DNA from: Thermaceae bacterium
GTDB lineage: Bacteria; Deinococcota; Deinococci; Deinococcales; Thermaceae
DNA length: 64,000 nucleotides
Assembly: GCA_015478585.1 (NCBI GenBank)
Contig: JADMIM010000001.1
Location: 29,299 to 93,298, forward strand
Reading direction: 5' to 3'
In this document: positions 46,377 through 53,808 of the stretch, piece by piece
Layout: each line of letters opens with the position of its first letter
How positions within the stretch are numbered: the first letter of the stretch is position 1
Translations under genes and position numbers: made by a program
The notes under the pieces: model-generated
The model's database searches: none
What the model was told of the DNA's origin: nothing
The model's input: only the letters and a program-made list of their open reading frames with translations

Positions 46377-47265
46377 GGCAGTCTCTAGACGGTTCGGTGA
46401 GCAACTCGCACTCGACTCGGTGAGCCTCGAGGTGGGCCAAGGTGAGGTCTTTGGTCTGCTGGGCCCCAACGGCTCGGGCAAAACCACCCTGATTCGTATT
46501 CTGTCAGGGGTTTTGCTGCCCTCCAGCGGGGAAGCGACCGTAGCTGGGTTAGACGTGGGACGACGACCTGAAGCGGTCAAGGCGGTGATTGGCTATGCTA
46601 CCCAAGAAGCCAGCGTCTACCGCGACTTGACGGTCAAGGAGAACCTCGAGTTTCGCGCCAAGCTGTACCTTGAGTCTAAAGGCGTGCCCTACGCCGTGGA
46701 GCAAACCCTCCAGCGTTTTGGTTTACAACCCTACGCCCATAACCTGGCCGGGTCGCTTTCGGGTGGCTGGCGACAGCGCCTGGCCATCGCCCAGGCGGTG
46801 GTTCACAAACCCAAAATCCTCTTTTTAGACGAACCTACCACCGGCCTTGACCCGCTCTCCCGCCGCATTCTGTGGGATCTCATTCACGAGGAGGCTAAAG
46901 ACGGAACCAGCGTGCTAGTAACCACCCACTACATGGACGAAGCCGAGCGTTGTGGGCGGTTGGCCCTGCTGTACGAAGGCAAAATTATCGCCCAGGGTAC
47001 CCCCCACGAACTCGAGCACCTGGCCCAGGAGCAGGCCAGTGTGGCCTTTAGCCAGACCACCTTGCCCCTCGACACCTTGCGGGCTATGCCCGGTGTGCTG
47101 GATGGCTGGCCCAGTGGGGGCGGGGTACGGCTAATTCTGGAAAAGGGCACACAGCTCAAAGACCTGCCCCTACAGCCGGTGTATCCCAACCTCGAGGACG
47201 TGTTTATCGTGCTTACCAAGAACAACGCGGCCTCTTCTGCTTTGGAGAGTAAGGAGCAAGTATGA
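46363..47265 (+). CDS. ABC transporter ATP-binding protein
   Basis: 300 aa. Walker A GPNGSGKTT about residues 36-44, signature LSGGWRQRLAIAQ, Walker B ILFLDEPTTGLD, and a switch His in VTTHYMDEAER. The C-terminal extension and neighbours mark the DrrA/NatA-type exporters. It overlaps the permease gene by 4 bases. Confidence 0.93.
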   Translation: MVSVKAVSRRFGEQLALDSVSLEVGQGEVFGLLGPNGSGKTTLIRILSGVLLPSSGEATVAGLDVGRRPEAVKAVIGYATQEASVYRDLTVKENLEFRAKLYLESKGVPYAVEQTLQRFGLQPYAHNLAGSLSGGWRQRLAIAQAVVHKPKILFLDEPTTGLDPLSRRILWDLIHEEAKDGTSVLVTTHYMDEAERCGRLALLYEGKIIAQGTPHELEHLAQEQASVAFSQTTLPLDTLRAMPGVLDGWPSGGGVRLILEKGTQLKDLPLQPVYPNLEDVFIVLTKNNAASSALESKEQV

Positions 47266-48383
47266 GCCGCATCGCTGCTCTGGCAGAAAAAGAGTTCACT
47301 CAGATTCGCCGCGACCCTGCGCTCTCGAGGCTGATCGTGGGACTGCCTATCCTGATGGTGCTCTTGTTTGGCTACGCCCTCAACTTCACCCTTTCGGATA
47401 TCCGGCTGGCTGTCTACGACGCTTCAAATGACCGCATCAGCCAGACCCTGATCCAAGCCTTGCAGCAGGACAACCGCTTCCGAGTCACCTATACCGCAAC
47501 CCGCCCGGAAGACGTGCCACAAGCCATAAATACGGGAAAGGCCAGGGTGGGGCTGGTCATCCCGGCAGATGTGCTACAAACCGTGCGGCAAGACAAAGCC
47601 GTGCAACTGCAAATTTACGTGGACGGCTCCGACCCCAACTTTGCCTTTCAGGCCCAGGCCGCCTTGCGCAAGGTGCTGGGGGACGTAAACACCCGGCTGC
47701 TGGCGGGGAAAGTGCTGGCTGGAACAGCCACCACCCCACCCCTCACCCCTAGCCTCAACCTGCTCTACAACCCCGACAGCAAAACCGCCTGGTTTATGAT
47801 TCCTGGCATCACCGGCTTGATCATGACCATGTTCACGGTGCTGCTCACGGCGCTTTCCATCGTCCGAGAGAGCGAGAGCCGCACCATGGAGTCGCTGATT
47901 GCCAGCCCCATCCGGCCCTATGAGGTGGTGTTGGGCAAGGTGCTGCCCTATTTGGGCATCGCCACCGTGGTGTCGGTGGTGGTGCTGGCCCTGGGCTACT
48001 GGGTGTTTGGAGTGCCGGTGCGGGGCAGCGTGTTTTTGCTGTTTGGCCTGATTCTGCTGTTCGTGCTGGGTTCGCTGGGAGTAGGGGTGCTGATTTCCAC
48101 CCTGGCCCGCACCCAGATTCAGGCGGTCTTCGGCACCTTTGCTTATATCTTCCCGACCATCTTTCTTTCGGGGTTTGTCTTCCCGGTTGACGGGATGCCG
48201 GGGTTTTTCCAGGGGCTTTCTTATATCATCCCGGCCCGCTACCTGATTGATGGGCTGCGCAGTGTACTGCTCAAGGGTAGCGGCCTGGACACCATGTGGC
48301 TGGATTTGCTGGCCCTGGTAGTGTTTAGCACGGTGGTGCTGGGGCTAGCCTCTACCCGCTTCCGTAAGCAACTCGCCGTGTAG
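47262..48383 (+). CDS. ABC-2 type permease
   Basis: 373 aa. One N-terminal helix (LSRLIVGLPILMVLLFGYALNF), a large outside domain, then five helices with IMTMFTVLLTALSIVRESESRTMESLIASPIRPYEVVLGKVLPY, typical of ABC-2 (YhhJ/DrrB-type) permeases. With the preceding ATPase it should export a drug, lipid or similar hydrophobic compound. The C-terminus ends near a repeat-rich junction. Confidence 0.92.
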   Translation: MSRIAALAEKEFTQIRRDPALSRLIVGLPILMVLLFGYALNFTLSDIRLAVYDASNDRISQTLIQALQQDNRFRVTYTATRPEDVPQAINTGKARVGLVIPADVLQTVRQDKAVQLQIYVDGSDPNFAFQAQAALRKVLGDVNTRLLAGKVLAGTATTPPLTPSLNLLYNPDSKTAWFMIPGITGLIMTMFTVLLTALSIVRESESRTMESLIASPIRPYEVVLGKVLPYLGIATVVSVVVLALGYWVFGVPVRGSVFLLFGLILLFVLGSLGVGVLISTLARTQIQAVFGTFAYIFPTIFLSGFVFPVDGMPGFFQGLSYIIPARYLIDGLRSVLLKGSGLDTMWLDLLALVVFSTVVLGLASTRFRKQLAV

Positions 48384-48395
48384 ATTGGGAAAGAG

Positions 48396-49256
48396 ATGCT
48401 AAACCCTAAACGCCAAACCCTAAACCCCGAAAAACCCAGAGCAGGGCTGCGCCTCTTGCGTCTTGCATTTTGCGCCTTGCTCACCGCCATGGGCTATGGG
48501 CTATCCGCCATGGGCCTGGCCCAGTCCGTCACCTTCGGGCTGTATGGTCGCCTATCCCCCGACTATCTCACGCCCACGGTGGAGGTGAGCTACCCCCTTC
48601 AGGACTTCACTTTGGGGCTACAGGCCCAGCGCGATGCCCTGGGGGTTTTGCTAGAAAATGCCCTCGACTTGGGGCCGGTGGGAAGGGTGAGCTATGGGGG
48701 CCGGGCCAGTTTGGGCTTTGCCGGATGGGGTTTACAAGGCTTCGCCAGGGGTGGAGTGGGGCCGGTGGCGGCGGAGGTACAGCTAGGGTACTCGAGCACT
48801 CCCCCGGCTAAGCTCTGGGTGGGCGATGCTAACCCAGTTCAGCCCATTGCTGCGGGGTTTAACGGGCTGTTTTCGGGGCGCTACCGACTCTCGAGCACCC
48901 AAACTTTGGGCCTGAGTGCGCACTATTTTGGCCTTTGGGCACTCGAGAGTACCCTGGCCCTGCGCGACCAGGACACCTATACCTTTGGCTTGGGCTACCA
49001 GAATGGGGTCTATGGGCTGGTGGGCTGGCGCAGCCAACTCGACAGCAACACCCTGCTCGAGACCACCCTGCGGGCAGGCTTTTACAACCGCCTCGAGGCC
49101 GCGCTGTTTCTTGAAGAACTTAAGCTACACCTCACCCTGGCCTATCCCTGGGCGGGTATGTTGAGTGCAGAGAGCGGCGACCTACGGGCCGATGCCGACT
49201 ATGATGGCGGCTGGTCGCTGTGGCTGAGATACACCCTCAGGTTTGGAGAGGAATAA
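48396..49256 (+). CDS. Putative outer-membrane beta-barrel protein
   Basis: 286 aa. Not assigned to a family. After an apparent signal peptide ending GLAQSVTFG, the sequence alternates hydrophobic and polar residues with many aromatic-Gly pairs and ends in an aromatic-rich strand (WSLWLRYTLRFGEE), as outer-membrane barrels do. The N-terminal 40 codons are made almost entirely of heptad repeats. ATG 48396 has GGGAAAGAG before it; ATG 48489 is possible. It is in line with the ABC exporter. Confidence 0.6.
   Translation: MLNPKRQTLNPEKPRAGLRLLRLAFCALLTAMGYGLSAMGLAQSVTFGLYGRLSPDYLTPTVEVSYPLQDFTLGLQAQRDALGVLLENALDLGPVGRVSYGGRASLGFAGWGLQGFARGGVGPVAAEVQLGYSSTPPAKLWVGDANPVQPIAAGFNGLFSGRYRLSSTQTLGLSAHYFGLWALESTLALRDQDTYTFGLGYQNGVYGLVGWRSQLDSNTLLETTLRAGFYNRLEAALFLEELKLHLTLAYPWAGMLSAESGDLRADADYDGGWSLWLRYTLRFGEE
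48399..48516 (+). repeat. Heptad repeats encoding the leader of the barrel protein
   Basis: 48399-48433: CTAAACC, CTAAACG, CCAAACC, CTAAACC, CCGAAAA. Then 48454-48516, nine units in register: TCTTGCG, TCTTGCA, TTTTGCG, CCTTGCT, CACCGCC, ATGGGCT, ATGGGCT, ATCCGCC, ATGGGCC. Both runs lie inside the reading frame. Confidence 0.88.
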
Positions 49257-49259
49257 AAC

Positions 49260-49955
49260 ATGTCAAAGGCTATAGGCAAAACGCAAAGCATGGTGTGGAA
49301 GTTGTTTTTGGCTTTCGGCTTCTGGCTTTTGGGGTTGGGCTTAGCCCAGAATGTCAGCGATATCGGCAAGCAGGTACAGGACAATCTGAACAAGTCCCCC
49401 TGGGAAGCCACTATCAGCGGCAAGGCCCAGCTACCCGACGGCTCCTTGCAAGATATCGAGATGCATTTGCAGGTGATTCCCAGCAAAAATCTGGCCGACC
49501 AATTGGTTCGCCTGGACTTCAAAAAGCCCAGTAGCCTCGAGGGCAACTTCGTGCTGCTGAGCGACAAAGAGGTCTGGAACTACTTGTTCCTGACCAATCA
49601 GGTGGTGATTCAGCCGCGCAGCAAGGCCCGTGTCGAGGGTCTGGGGGTCAACCTGACCTCCCTGAGCGATTTCAACCAGCTCACCGACAAAGTAAATCTC
49701 AAGCTGCTGGGCGAGCAAACTACCCCTCAAGGTGCGGCCTGGCAGATTTCTGGCACACCCAAAGACCCCTCCTCGAGCTTTGCCAGCATGGAGATTCTGG
49801 TGCTCAAATCCGATCCCCGCCCCGTCTCCATCATCCTTAGGGACAGCAACGGCAAAACCCTGGCCGACTTCAACGTTAACGATTTCAAGCGTTCGGCCCT
49901 GACCGCCAAAACCCTCAAGAAATACCCCGCCGATGCCGAGGTAGTGAAGAAGTGA
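49260..49955 (+). CDS. LolA-like outer-membrane lipoprotein-sorting protein
   Basis: 231 aa. A signal peptide (VWKLFLAFGFWLLGLGLAQ) and a mature part with LQVIPSKNLADQLVRLDFKKPSSLEGNFVLLSDKEVWNYLFLTNQVVI, followed by a GxAWQISG-type strand. This fits the LolA/LolB-like barrel family that carries lipids or lipoproteins. It follows the barrel gene after 3 bases. The 5' end again consists of heptads. As part of an exporter operon it may move a lipid between membranes. Confidence 0.75.
   Translation: MSKAIGKTQSMVWKLFLAFGFWLLGLGLAQNVSDIGKQVQDNLNKSPWEATISGKAQLPDGSLQDIEMHLQVIPSKNLADQLVRLDFKKPSSLEGNFVLLSDKEVWNYLFLTNQVVIQPRSKARVEGLGVNLTSLSDFNQLTDKVNLKLLGEQTTPQGAAWQISGTPKDPSSSFASMEILVLKSDPRPVSIILRDSNGKTLADFNVNDFKRSALTAKTLKKYPADAEVVKK
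49265..49332 (+). repeat. Heptad repeats encoding the LolA-like leader
   Basis: 49265-49285: AAAGGCT, ATAGGCA, AAACGCA. 49305-49332: TTTTTGG, CTTTCGG, CTTCTGG, CTTTTGG. Both are in register and inside the signal peptide coding sequence. Confidence 0.8.
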
Positions 49956-49987
49956 GCCCTCACCCGCGCACCCTCTGGGAAAGGGTT

Positions 49988-50449
49988 TTATGGTCTGGGT
50001 AGCTCGAGTCGCACCAACTTGCTGGTTCCCTCTTGCTGCCCCACGACCAAACTTCCAACTGCCTTTAGAGCGTGCTTCTGACACAAACCCAGGCCTTCAT
50101 CACAGGCATAAACCGTGGCTTTGAACTGAAGTGGATACCTGCCTGCTATAGTTCCAGCCGGAACCTTCAGCTTCCAAACTAGCAGGTCAAAACTTTGCAG
50201 ATAGTGCTGGGGGTCTTGCGGCCAGTCCCGCCCGCTGGCCTTGGCCTCGAGTAGTTTTCCGGCAAAGGGCGAAATCAGCCAGAACTGGCTGCGCTTTTGC
50301 AGGGCGAACTGGGGTGGGAGACGAAGCTCGAGTCGCACCTCCACCTTTTGCCCTGGCTGAGCATAGAAAATGCCAGACTCGGAGGCACAAAGCCCGTAGC
50401 CGGTAACTAATAAGAGAGCACAAAGAGCCAGCAGCCGAAGGCTACTCAC
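49988..50449 (-). CDS. Exported protein resembling the DsbD N-terminal domain
   Basis: 153 aa from GTG 50449, which overlaps the stop of the redoxin gene by 8 bases. A signal peptide (LRLLALCALLLVTGYGLCAS) leads. The mature part is beta-rich and has a spaced cysteine pair (VYACDEGLGLCQKH), as in DsbD-alpha domains that pass electrons to envelope thiols. This and the upstream redoxin suggest an envelope disulfide-exchange pair. The family call is tentative. An earlier in-frame start lies inside the redoxin gene and is unlikely. Confidence 0.6.
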   Translation of the reverse strand: MSSLRLLALCALLLVTGYGLCASESGIFYAQPGQKVEVRLELRLPPQFALQKRSQFWLISPFAGKLLEAKASGRDWPQDPQHYLQSFDLLVWKLKVPAGTIAGRYPLQFKATVYACDEGLGLCQKHALKAVGSLVVGQQEGTSKLVRLELPRP

Positions 50450-50963
50450 CGAGTACCTTCTCGATCTGGGCCTGTAAACTCTTGATACTGTTGGGATAGC
50501 TCGAGGAGATTTCCCCGGCCTGCACGTAGCGAACAACGCCCTTACGGTCAATCAGATAAAAAGCAGGCCAGTAGTGGTTGGCATAGGCCTGCCAGGTAGC
50601 CGAATCGTTGTCCTGCACTACCGGCCAGGTAATGCCTTCACGCTGAAGGGCCTGCTTGACGTTTGCAGCGGCGTAGTCGCCGCTAAGCTCGGGGGTGTGC
50701 ACTCCCAGAATCTCGAGGCCCTGTCCCTTGTATTTGCTATACCAATCCTTAAGGGTGGGAACGCTATTTTGGCAGTTGTAGCAGGAATAGGTGAAGAAGT
50801 TGAGCAGCACCACCTTGCCCCGATAGGCTTGCAGGCTAGTTGGAGGGCTATTGAACCACTGCCCACCCGGAATCAGGGCGGGGGCAGGGTTTCCCGCACG
50901 TTGCGAGAAGCTGAGGGCCAACACACCGCTAACCAGCAGGCCGAGCACGAGCCACACGCGCAT
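50442..50963 (-). CDS. TlpA/redoxin-type thiol-disulfide protein
   Basis: 173 aa. An N-terminal signal or anchor (VWLVLGLLVSGVLALSFS) is followed by a thioredoxin fold with KVVLLNFFTYSCYNCQNSVPTLKDW (CxxC about residues 61-64) and a cis-Pro in WPAFYLID. The CYNC site and AYRGKVVLLNF resemble DipZ/TlpA reductants. It is outside the membrane and probably works with the DsbD-like partner downstream. AGGAGG precedes the start. Confidence 0.85.
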   Translation of the reverse strand: MRVWLVLGLLVSGVLALSFSQRAGNPAPALIPGGQWFNSPPTSLQAYRGKVVLLNFFTYSCYNCQNSVPTLKDWYSKYKGQGLEILGVHTPELSGDYAAANVKQALQREGITWPVVQDNDSATWQAYANHYWPAFYLIDRKGVVRYVQAGEISSSYPNSIKSLQAQIEKVLGE

Positions 50964-51012
50964 CTTGTACCTCCTGGTGGCCTGTACGTAGGCTTGAGGG
51001 ATTTAGGATAAG

Positions 51013-51036
51013 CCAGACCTATCGGGCTTGGTCTGG
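51013..51036 (-). terminator. Hairpin after the first arsenate reductase
   Basis: CCAGACC pairs with GGTCTGG around a 10-base loop. It lies in the gap between the ars operon end and the redoxin gene; a T-run is not obvious, so a terminator role is uncertain. Confidence 0.35.
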
Positions 51037-51104
51037 GGCAGTTCCGGCTAGAGTGGTTTTCTGTGCTTCTGCCACTACCCTGCCCAATATCTCCTCGGCG
51101 AGCT

Positions 51105-51566
51105 TTATACCCTTCCAGCTAAGAGACCGCTGGCCTCGAGTTCCCGCACCCACTCGCGGATTTTAGCAGCGATTTGGTCGCGCACCTGGCGGAACTTCTC
51201 GAGCTTCTCGGCATCGGTTCCCTGAAAGCTACTGGGGTCTTCAAAGGGCCAGTACAGACGGTGGGTAGCGAAGGGAAACAAGGGGCATTTGGCCTCAGCC
51301 TTATCGCACACGGTAATCAAATAGGTGAAGTGGTGCTTCCCGCCCCAGAAGTCCAGCAAGCTCTTGGCATACTGCCCCTCCATGTCCAGCCCGAGCTCGT
51401 CCAAGGCTTTGCGGGTGTAGGGATTGACCTCGCTGGGCTCGAGGCCCGCGCTGTACGTCTCGAAGCGCTCGGGGCTGTAGTGCCGCAGCAGAGCCTCAGC
51501 CATCTGGCTCCGGGCCGAGTTATGACTGCACAGGAATAGAACCTTGAACTTCCTCGCTTCGCTCAT
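51105..51566 (-). CDS. arsC: Arsenate reductase, thioredoxin-type, copy 1
   Basis: 153 aa from ATG 51566. Low-molecular-weight phosphatase fold with the P-loop FLCSHNSARSQMAEA (CX5R). VCDKAEAKCPLFP supplies the second cysteine region and FEDPSSFQG the Asp loop. This is the pI258 ArsC family that reduces arsenate with thioredoxin. It overlaps the aquaporin gene by 47 bases, so it must be translated in another frame from the same message. A second ArsC is three genes on. Confidence 0.88.
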   Translation of the reverse strand: MSEARKFKVLFLCSHNSARSQMAEALLRHYSPERFETYSAGLEPSEVNPYTRKALDELGLDMEGQYAKSLLDFWGGKHHFTYLITVCDKAEAKCPLFPFATHRLYWPFEDPSSFQGTDAEKLEKFRQVRDQIAAKIREWVRELEASGLLAGRV

Positions 51567-52227
51567 CCCTAACCTCCCGTGGGCTTTTCGCTCTGTATAT
51601 CCAGTCTGAGACCAGCGTGCCCAAGATGCCCCCAAGCAAAGGGCCGACCCAGTACACCCAGCCGTGCGCGAAGCCTCCGCCCCAAATGGCTGAACCGAAG
51701 GCTCGAGCTGGGTTCATCGCCGCACCTGTGATATTGGCTCCACCAAGTACGCCCAGGGCCACAGCTAGGCCGATATAGGCTGCGGCGGCAGGGTTCTTGA
51801 GGTGGATGGCGGTGGTGACGATGACCAGCACCAAGAAAAAGGTCAGGATAATCTCGATCAGCAGGCCAGCCAGGGGAGAAACCCCCGCTGCCAGGTGAGG
51901 AACTCCATAGGCTACGGTGTGCATGGTCTCACGTCCCAAAGCCAGGGTCAGCAATCCAACCGCCAAGGTTGCCCCCAGCAGTTGCGCGACCCAGTAGGCT
52001 ATCGAGTTGTTCAGGGAAATCCGCCCGGTTAGGAACAACCCCAACGTAACCGAGGGGTTGAAGTGTGCCCCAGAGGCTCTTCCCAGGGCGGCAATCATCG
52101 CCGCGATGACGATGCCGTTCGCCAACACCACGCCGAGCGGGTTCATCTTGCTGGCAATTGCCCCGACCACCACGAACAGCAAGGCGAAGGTGCCGATAAA
52201 CTCAGCAGCATAGGCCCGGAAGTTCAA
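51520..52227 (-). CDS. Aquaglyceroporin in ars operon (AqpS-like)
   Basis: 235 aa MIP channel with six helices. The two pore motifs are SGAHFNPSVTLG (NPS in place of NPA) and AAMNPARAFG. In Sinorhizobium, AqpS in an ars operon lets arsenite flow out of the cell after ArsC reduces arsenate. The location between two arsC genes and near arsR supports the same role. It overlaps arsC by 4 bases at its start and by 47 bases at its end. Confidence 0.85.
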   Translation of the reverse strand: MNFRAYAAEFIGTFALLFVVVGAIASKMNPLGVVLANGIVIAAMIAALGRASGAHFNPSVTLGLFLTGRISLNNSIAYWVAQLLGATLAVGLLTLALGRETMHTVAYGVPHLAAGVSPLAGLLIEIILTFFLVLVIVTTAIHLKNPAAAAYIGLAVALGVLGGANITGAAMNPARAFGSAIWGGGFAHGWVYWVGPLLGGILGTLVSDWIYRAKSPREVRDERSEEVQGSIPVQS

Positions 52228-52724
52228 GCTCCCACCTCGGCCTCGTTTTCCTGGGGGCTCGAGGGGGTTTGTTTCAGCCCCAGCACGTTACGCAGCACTT
52301 CCTCACCGGGCACTCTGCCCTGGAGCAAATCCACCACCAGAGCCCGGGTCGTCCACTTGAGCGCATCCCGCACCTTGCGCCACTCCTCGAGGTTTTTGCC
52401 GGAAGGGTCGGGGAAGGAGACGTGCAGGCGGGTAGTTTTGGCGGGATAAGCTGGGCAGGTTTCGTTGGCCGAGTCGCAGACCGTGAGCACTACGTCAAAG
52501 TTCCAGGGGTCGGGCAAATCAAAAAGAGTCTTGGAGGTGTGCTCAGAAAGGTCAATCCCCGCTTCCTTCATGACCTCAATCGCTTCGGGCTTGACGAACG
52601 TCGCCTCGGTTCCCGCCGAAAAGACTTCGGCCTGTAAACCCAGCTTGTCCGACCAGTAACGTAGCCAGCCCTGCCCCATCTGGCTTCTCGCTGAGTTGTG
52701 GGTACAAAGAATTAGCAGACGCAT
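52224..52724 (-). CDS. arsC: Arsenate reductase, thioredoxin-type, copy 2
   Basis: 166 aa. P-loop LLILCTHNSARSQMGQG (CX5R), second region VCDSANETCPAYP and FPDPSGKN. Same family as copy 1 but clearly diverged (about half or fewer identical residues by eye). It is first in the arsC-aqp-arsC series and overlaps the aquaporin start. The 105-base gap from arsR could hold its own promoter. Confidence 0.88.
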   Translation of the reverse strand: MRLLILCTHNSARSQMGQGWLRYWSDKLGLQAEVFSAGTEATFVKPEAIEVMKEAGIDLSEHTSKTLFDLPDPWNFDVVLTVCDSANETCPAYPAKTTRLHVSFPDPSGKNLEEWRKVRDALKWTTRALVVDLLQGRVPGEEVLRNVLGLKQTPSSPQENEAEVGA

Positions 52725-52829
52725 GACCAGAATATACAGTTTGATGGTTATCGAATGGTCAGCGCAGTGTCATGCCTGAATGAGAGATTGGGAACTTTTC
52801 CCCCCCAAAACCGTGATAAGTAGTCCCTG

Positions 52830-53177
52830 CTACCTGGCTTGTTTGAGTTGTACTACTTTATGGATCGAGCGTAGGTCGCCCAATACTTGGATCAAGCCCT
52901 CGAGGCCTGCCGGTAGCAGCCGGTAATAGCTCCATTTGCCCACCCGCACCACCTCGATCAAGCCTGCTTGCCTTAACACCTTGAGGTGGTGGCTGACTGT
53001 TGGGGCCGACAAGCCCAGGCTTTCCTCGAGGTGGCAAAAACACACCCCGTAGGCATCCCCGCAGCGCGGGTCGTAAACCGTGTGCTCGTTGGGAAGCTCA
53101 GCTAGCACCTTGACCAAGCGCAGCCGGGCAGGGTCGGCGAGGGCTTTGAGACGAGCAATGACCAGCGCTTCATTCAT
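52830..53177 (-). CDS. arsR: ArsR-family arsenic-responsive repressor
   Basis: 115 aa from ATG 53177. Winged helix with SLGLSAPTVSHHLKVLRQAGLIEVVRVGKWSYYRL. The metal site in the recognition region is VCFCHLEESL (CxC), and a further Cys (DPRCGDAYG) is nearby, so arsenite should trigger release. It is divergent from aioBA. The gap between them has two inverted repeats, one in the predicted aio promoter. Confidence 0.88.
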   Translation of the reverse strand: MNEALVIARLKALADPARLRLVKVLAELPNEHTVYDPRCGDAYGVCFCHLEESLGLSAPTVSHHLKVLRQAGLIEVVRVGKWSYYRLLPAGLEGLIQVLGDLRSIHKVVQLKQAR

Positions 53178-53211
53178 GATTTTCCAGTCTACCCAAAAAA
53201 TGTCATCGGTT

Positions 53212-53268
53212 CGTGTGGCATTGAAGTGCCACACGGCTTTGACAAATATCATTTCAATTTGATATATA
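53212..53268 (+). promoter_or_regulatory. aioBA promoter with inverted repeats
   Basis: CGTGTGGCA-TTGAAG-TGCCACACG (53212-53235) is a perfect 9-bp inverted repeat. TTGACA at 53239-53244 and TATATA at 53263-53268 are 18 bases apart. The spacer holds ATATCA-8-TGATAT (53246-53265), a likely ArsR operator. GGAGG follows just before ATG 53319. Confidence 0.6.
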
Positions 53269-53318
53269 TAAAACTTAAAGAAAAGCTTCAGCTTGTGGGT
53301 GTACTGCGGAGGTCGCGT

Positions 53319-53798
53319 ATGGTTATCACACGTCGGCGTTTGGTACAGATTTTGAGTGGGCTCACGATGGCTTCAATGACCGGGGTGGGGCGAGCGCAGT
53401 TCTGGTTTGCTCCAAGTCTGACCTATCCCGCGCTTAAGGTGGGGAATACCCGCAACTTGCAAAATAATCAGCCAGTCTATTTCAACTACCCCGACTCCCG
53501 CGCTCAGGGGCTGCTCGTCAAGCTGGGTCGCCCTGCCCTGCTGGGGGTGGGCTCAGGACGGGACATCGTGGCCTTTTCAGCTTCTTGCACCCATATGGGC
53601 TGCGGGGTGCAGTACAAGGGCGGGCGGATGGTCTGTCCCTGCCACTTCTCGATGTATGACCCAGCCAAGGCAGCGCAAGTCTACCAAGGTCTCGCCAGCA
53701 CCTCTCTGCCGCAAATCCAACTGCGCATCCAGGCCAATGGCGACATCTTTGCCAATGCGGTCAACGGCTTGATCTGGGGCCGGGCCAAGAACATTTAG
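53319..53798 (+). CDS. aioB: Arsenite oxidase small subunit (Rieske)
   Basis: 159 aa from ATG 53319, with GGAGG at 53308-53312. A twin-arginine signal (VITRRRLVQILSGLTMASMTGVGRAQ) exports the folded protein. The Rieske [2Fe-2S] ligands are CTHMGC and CPCHFS, with the extra cysteines that form the disulfide in some AioB proteins. It passes electrons from AioA to the respiratory chain. The large subunit follows after 10 bases. Confidence 0.92.
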   Translation: MVITRRRLVQILSGLTMASMTGVGRAQFWFAPSLTYPALKVGNTRNLQNNQPVYFNYPDSRAQGLLVKLGRPALLGVGSGRDIVAFSASCTHMGCGVQYKGGRMVCPCHFSMYDPAKAAQVYQGLASTSLPQIQLRIQANGDIFANAVNGLIWGRAKNI

Positions 53799-53808
53799 GG
53801 AGATACTT

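Noticed and set aside
48454..48516. Nine short repeats considered as a CRISPR array
   Set aside because: Units are 7 bases without spacers and no cas genes are near.
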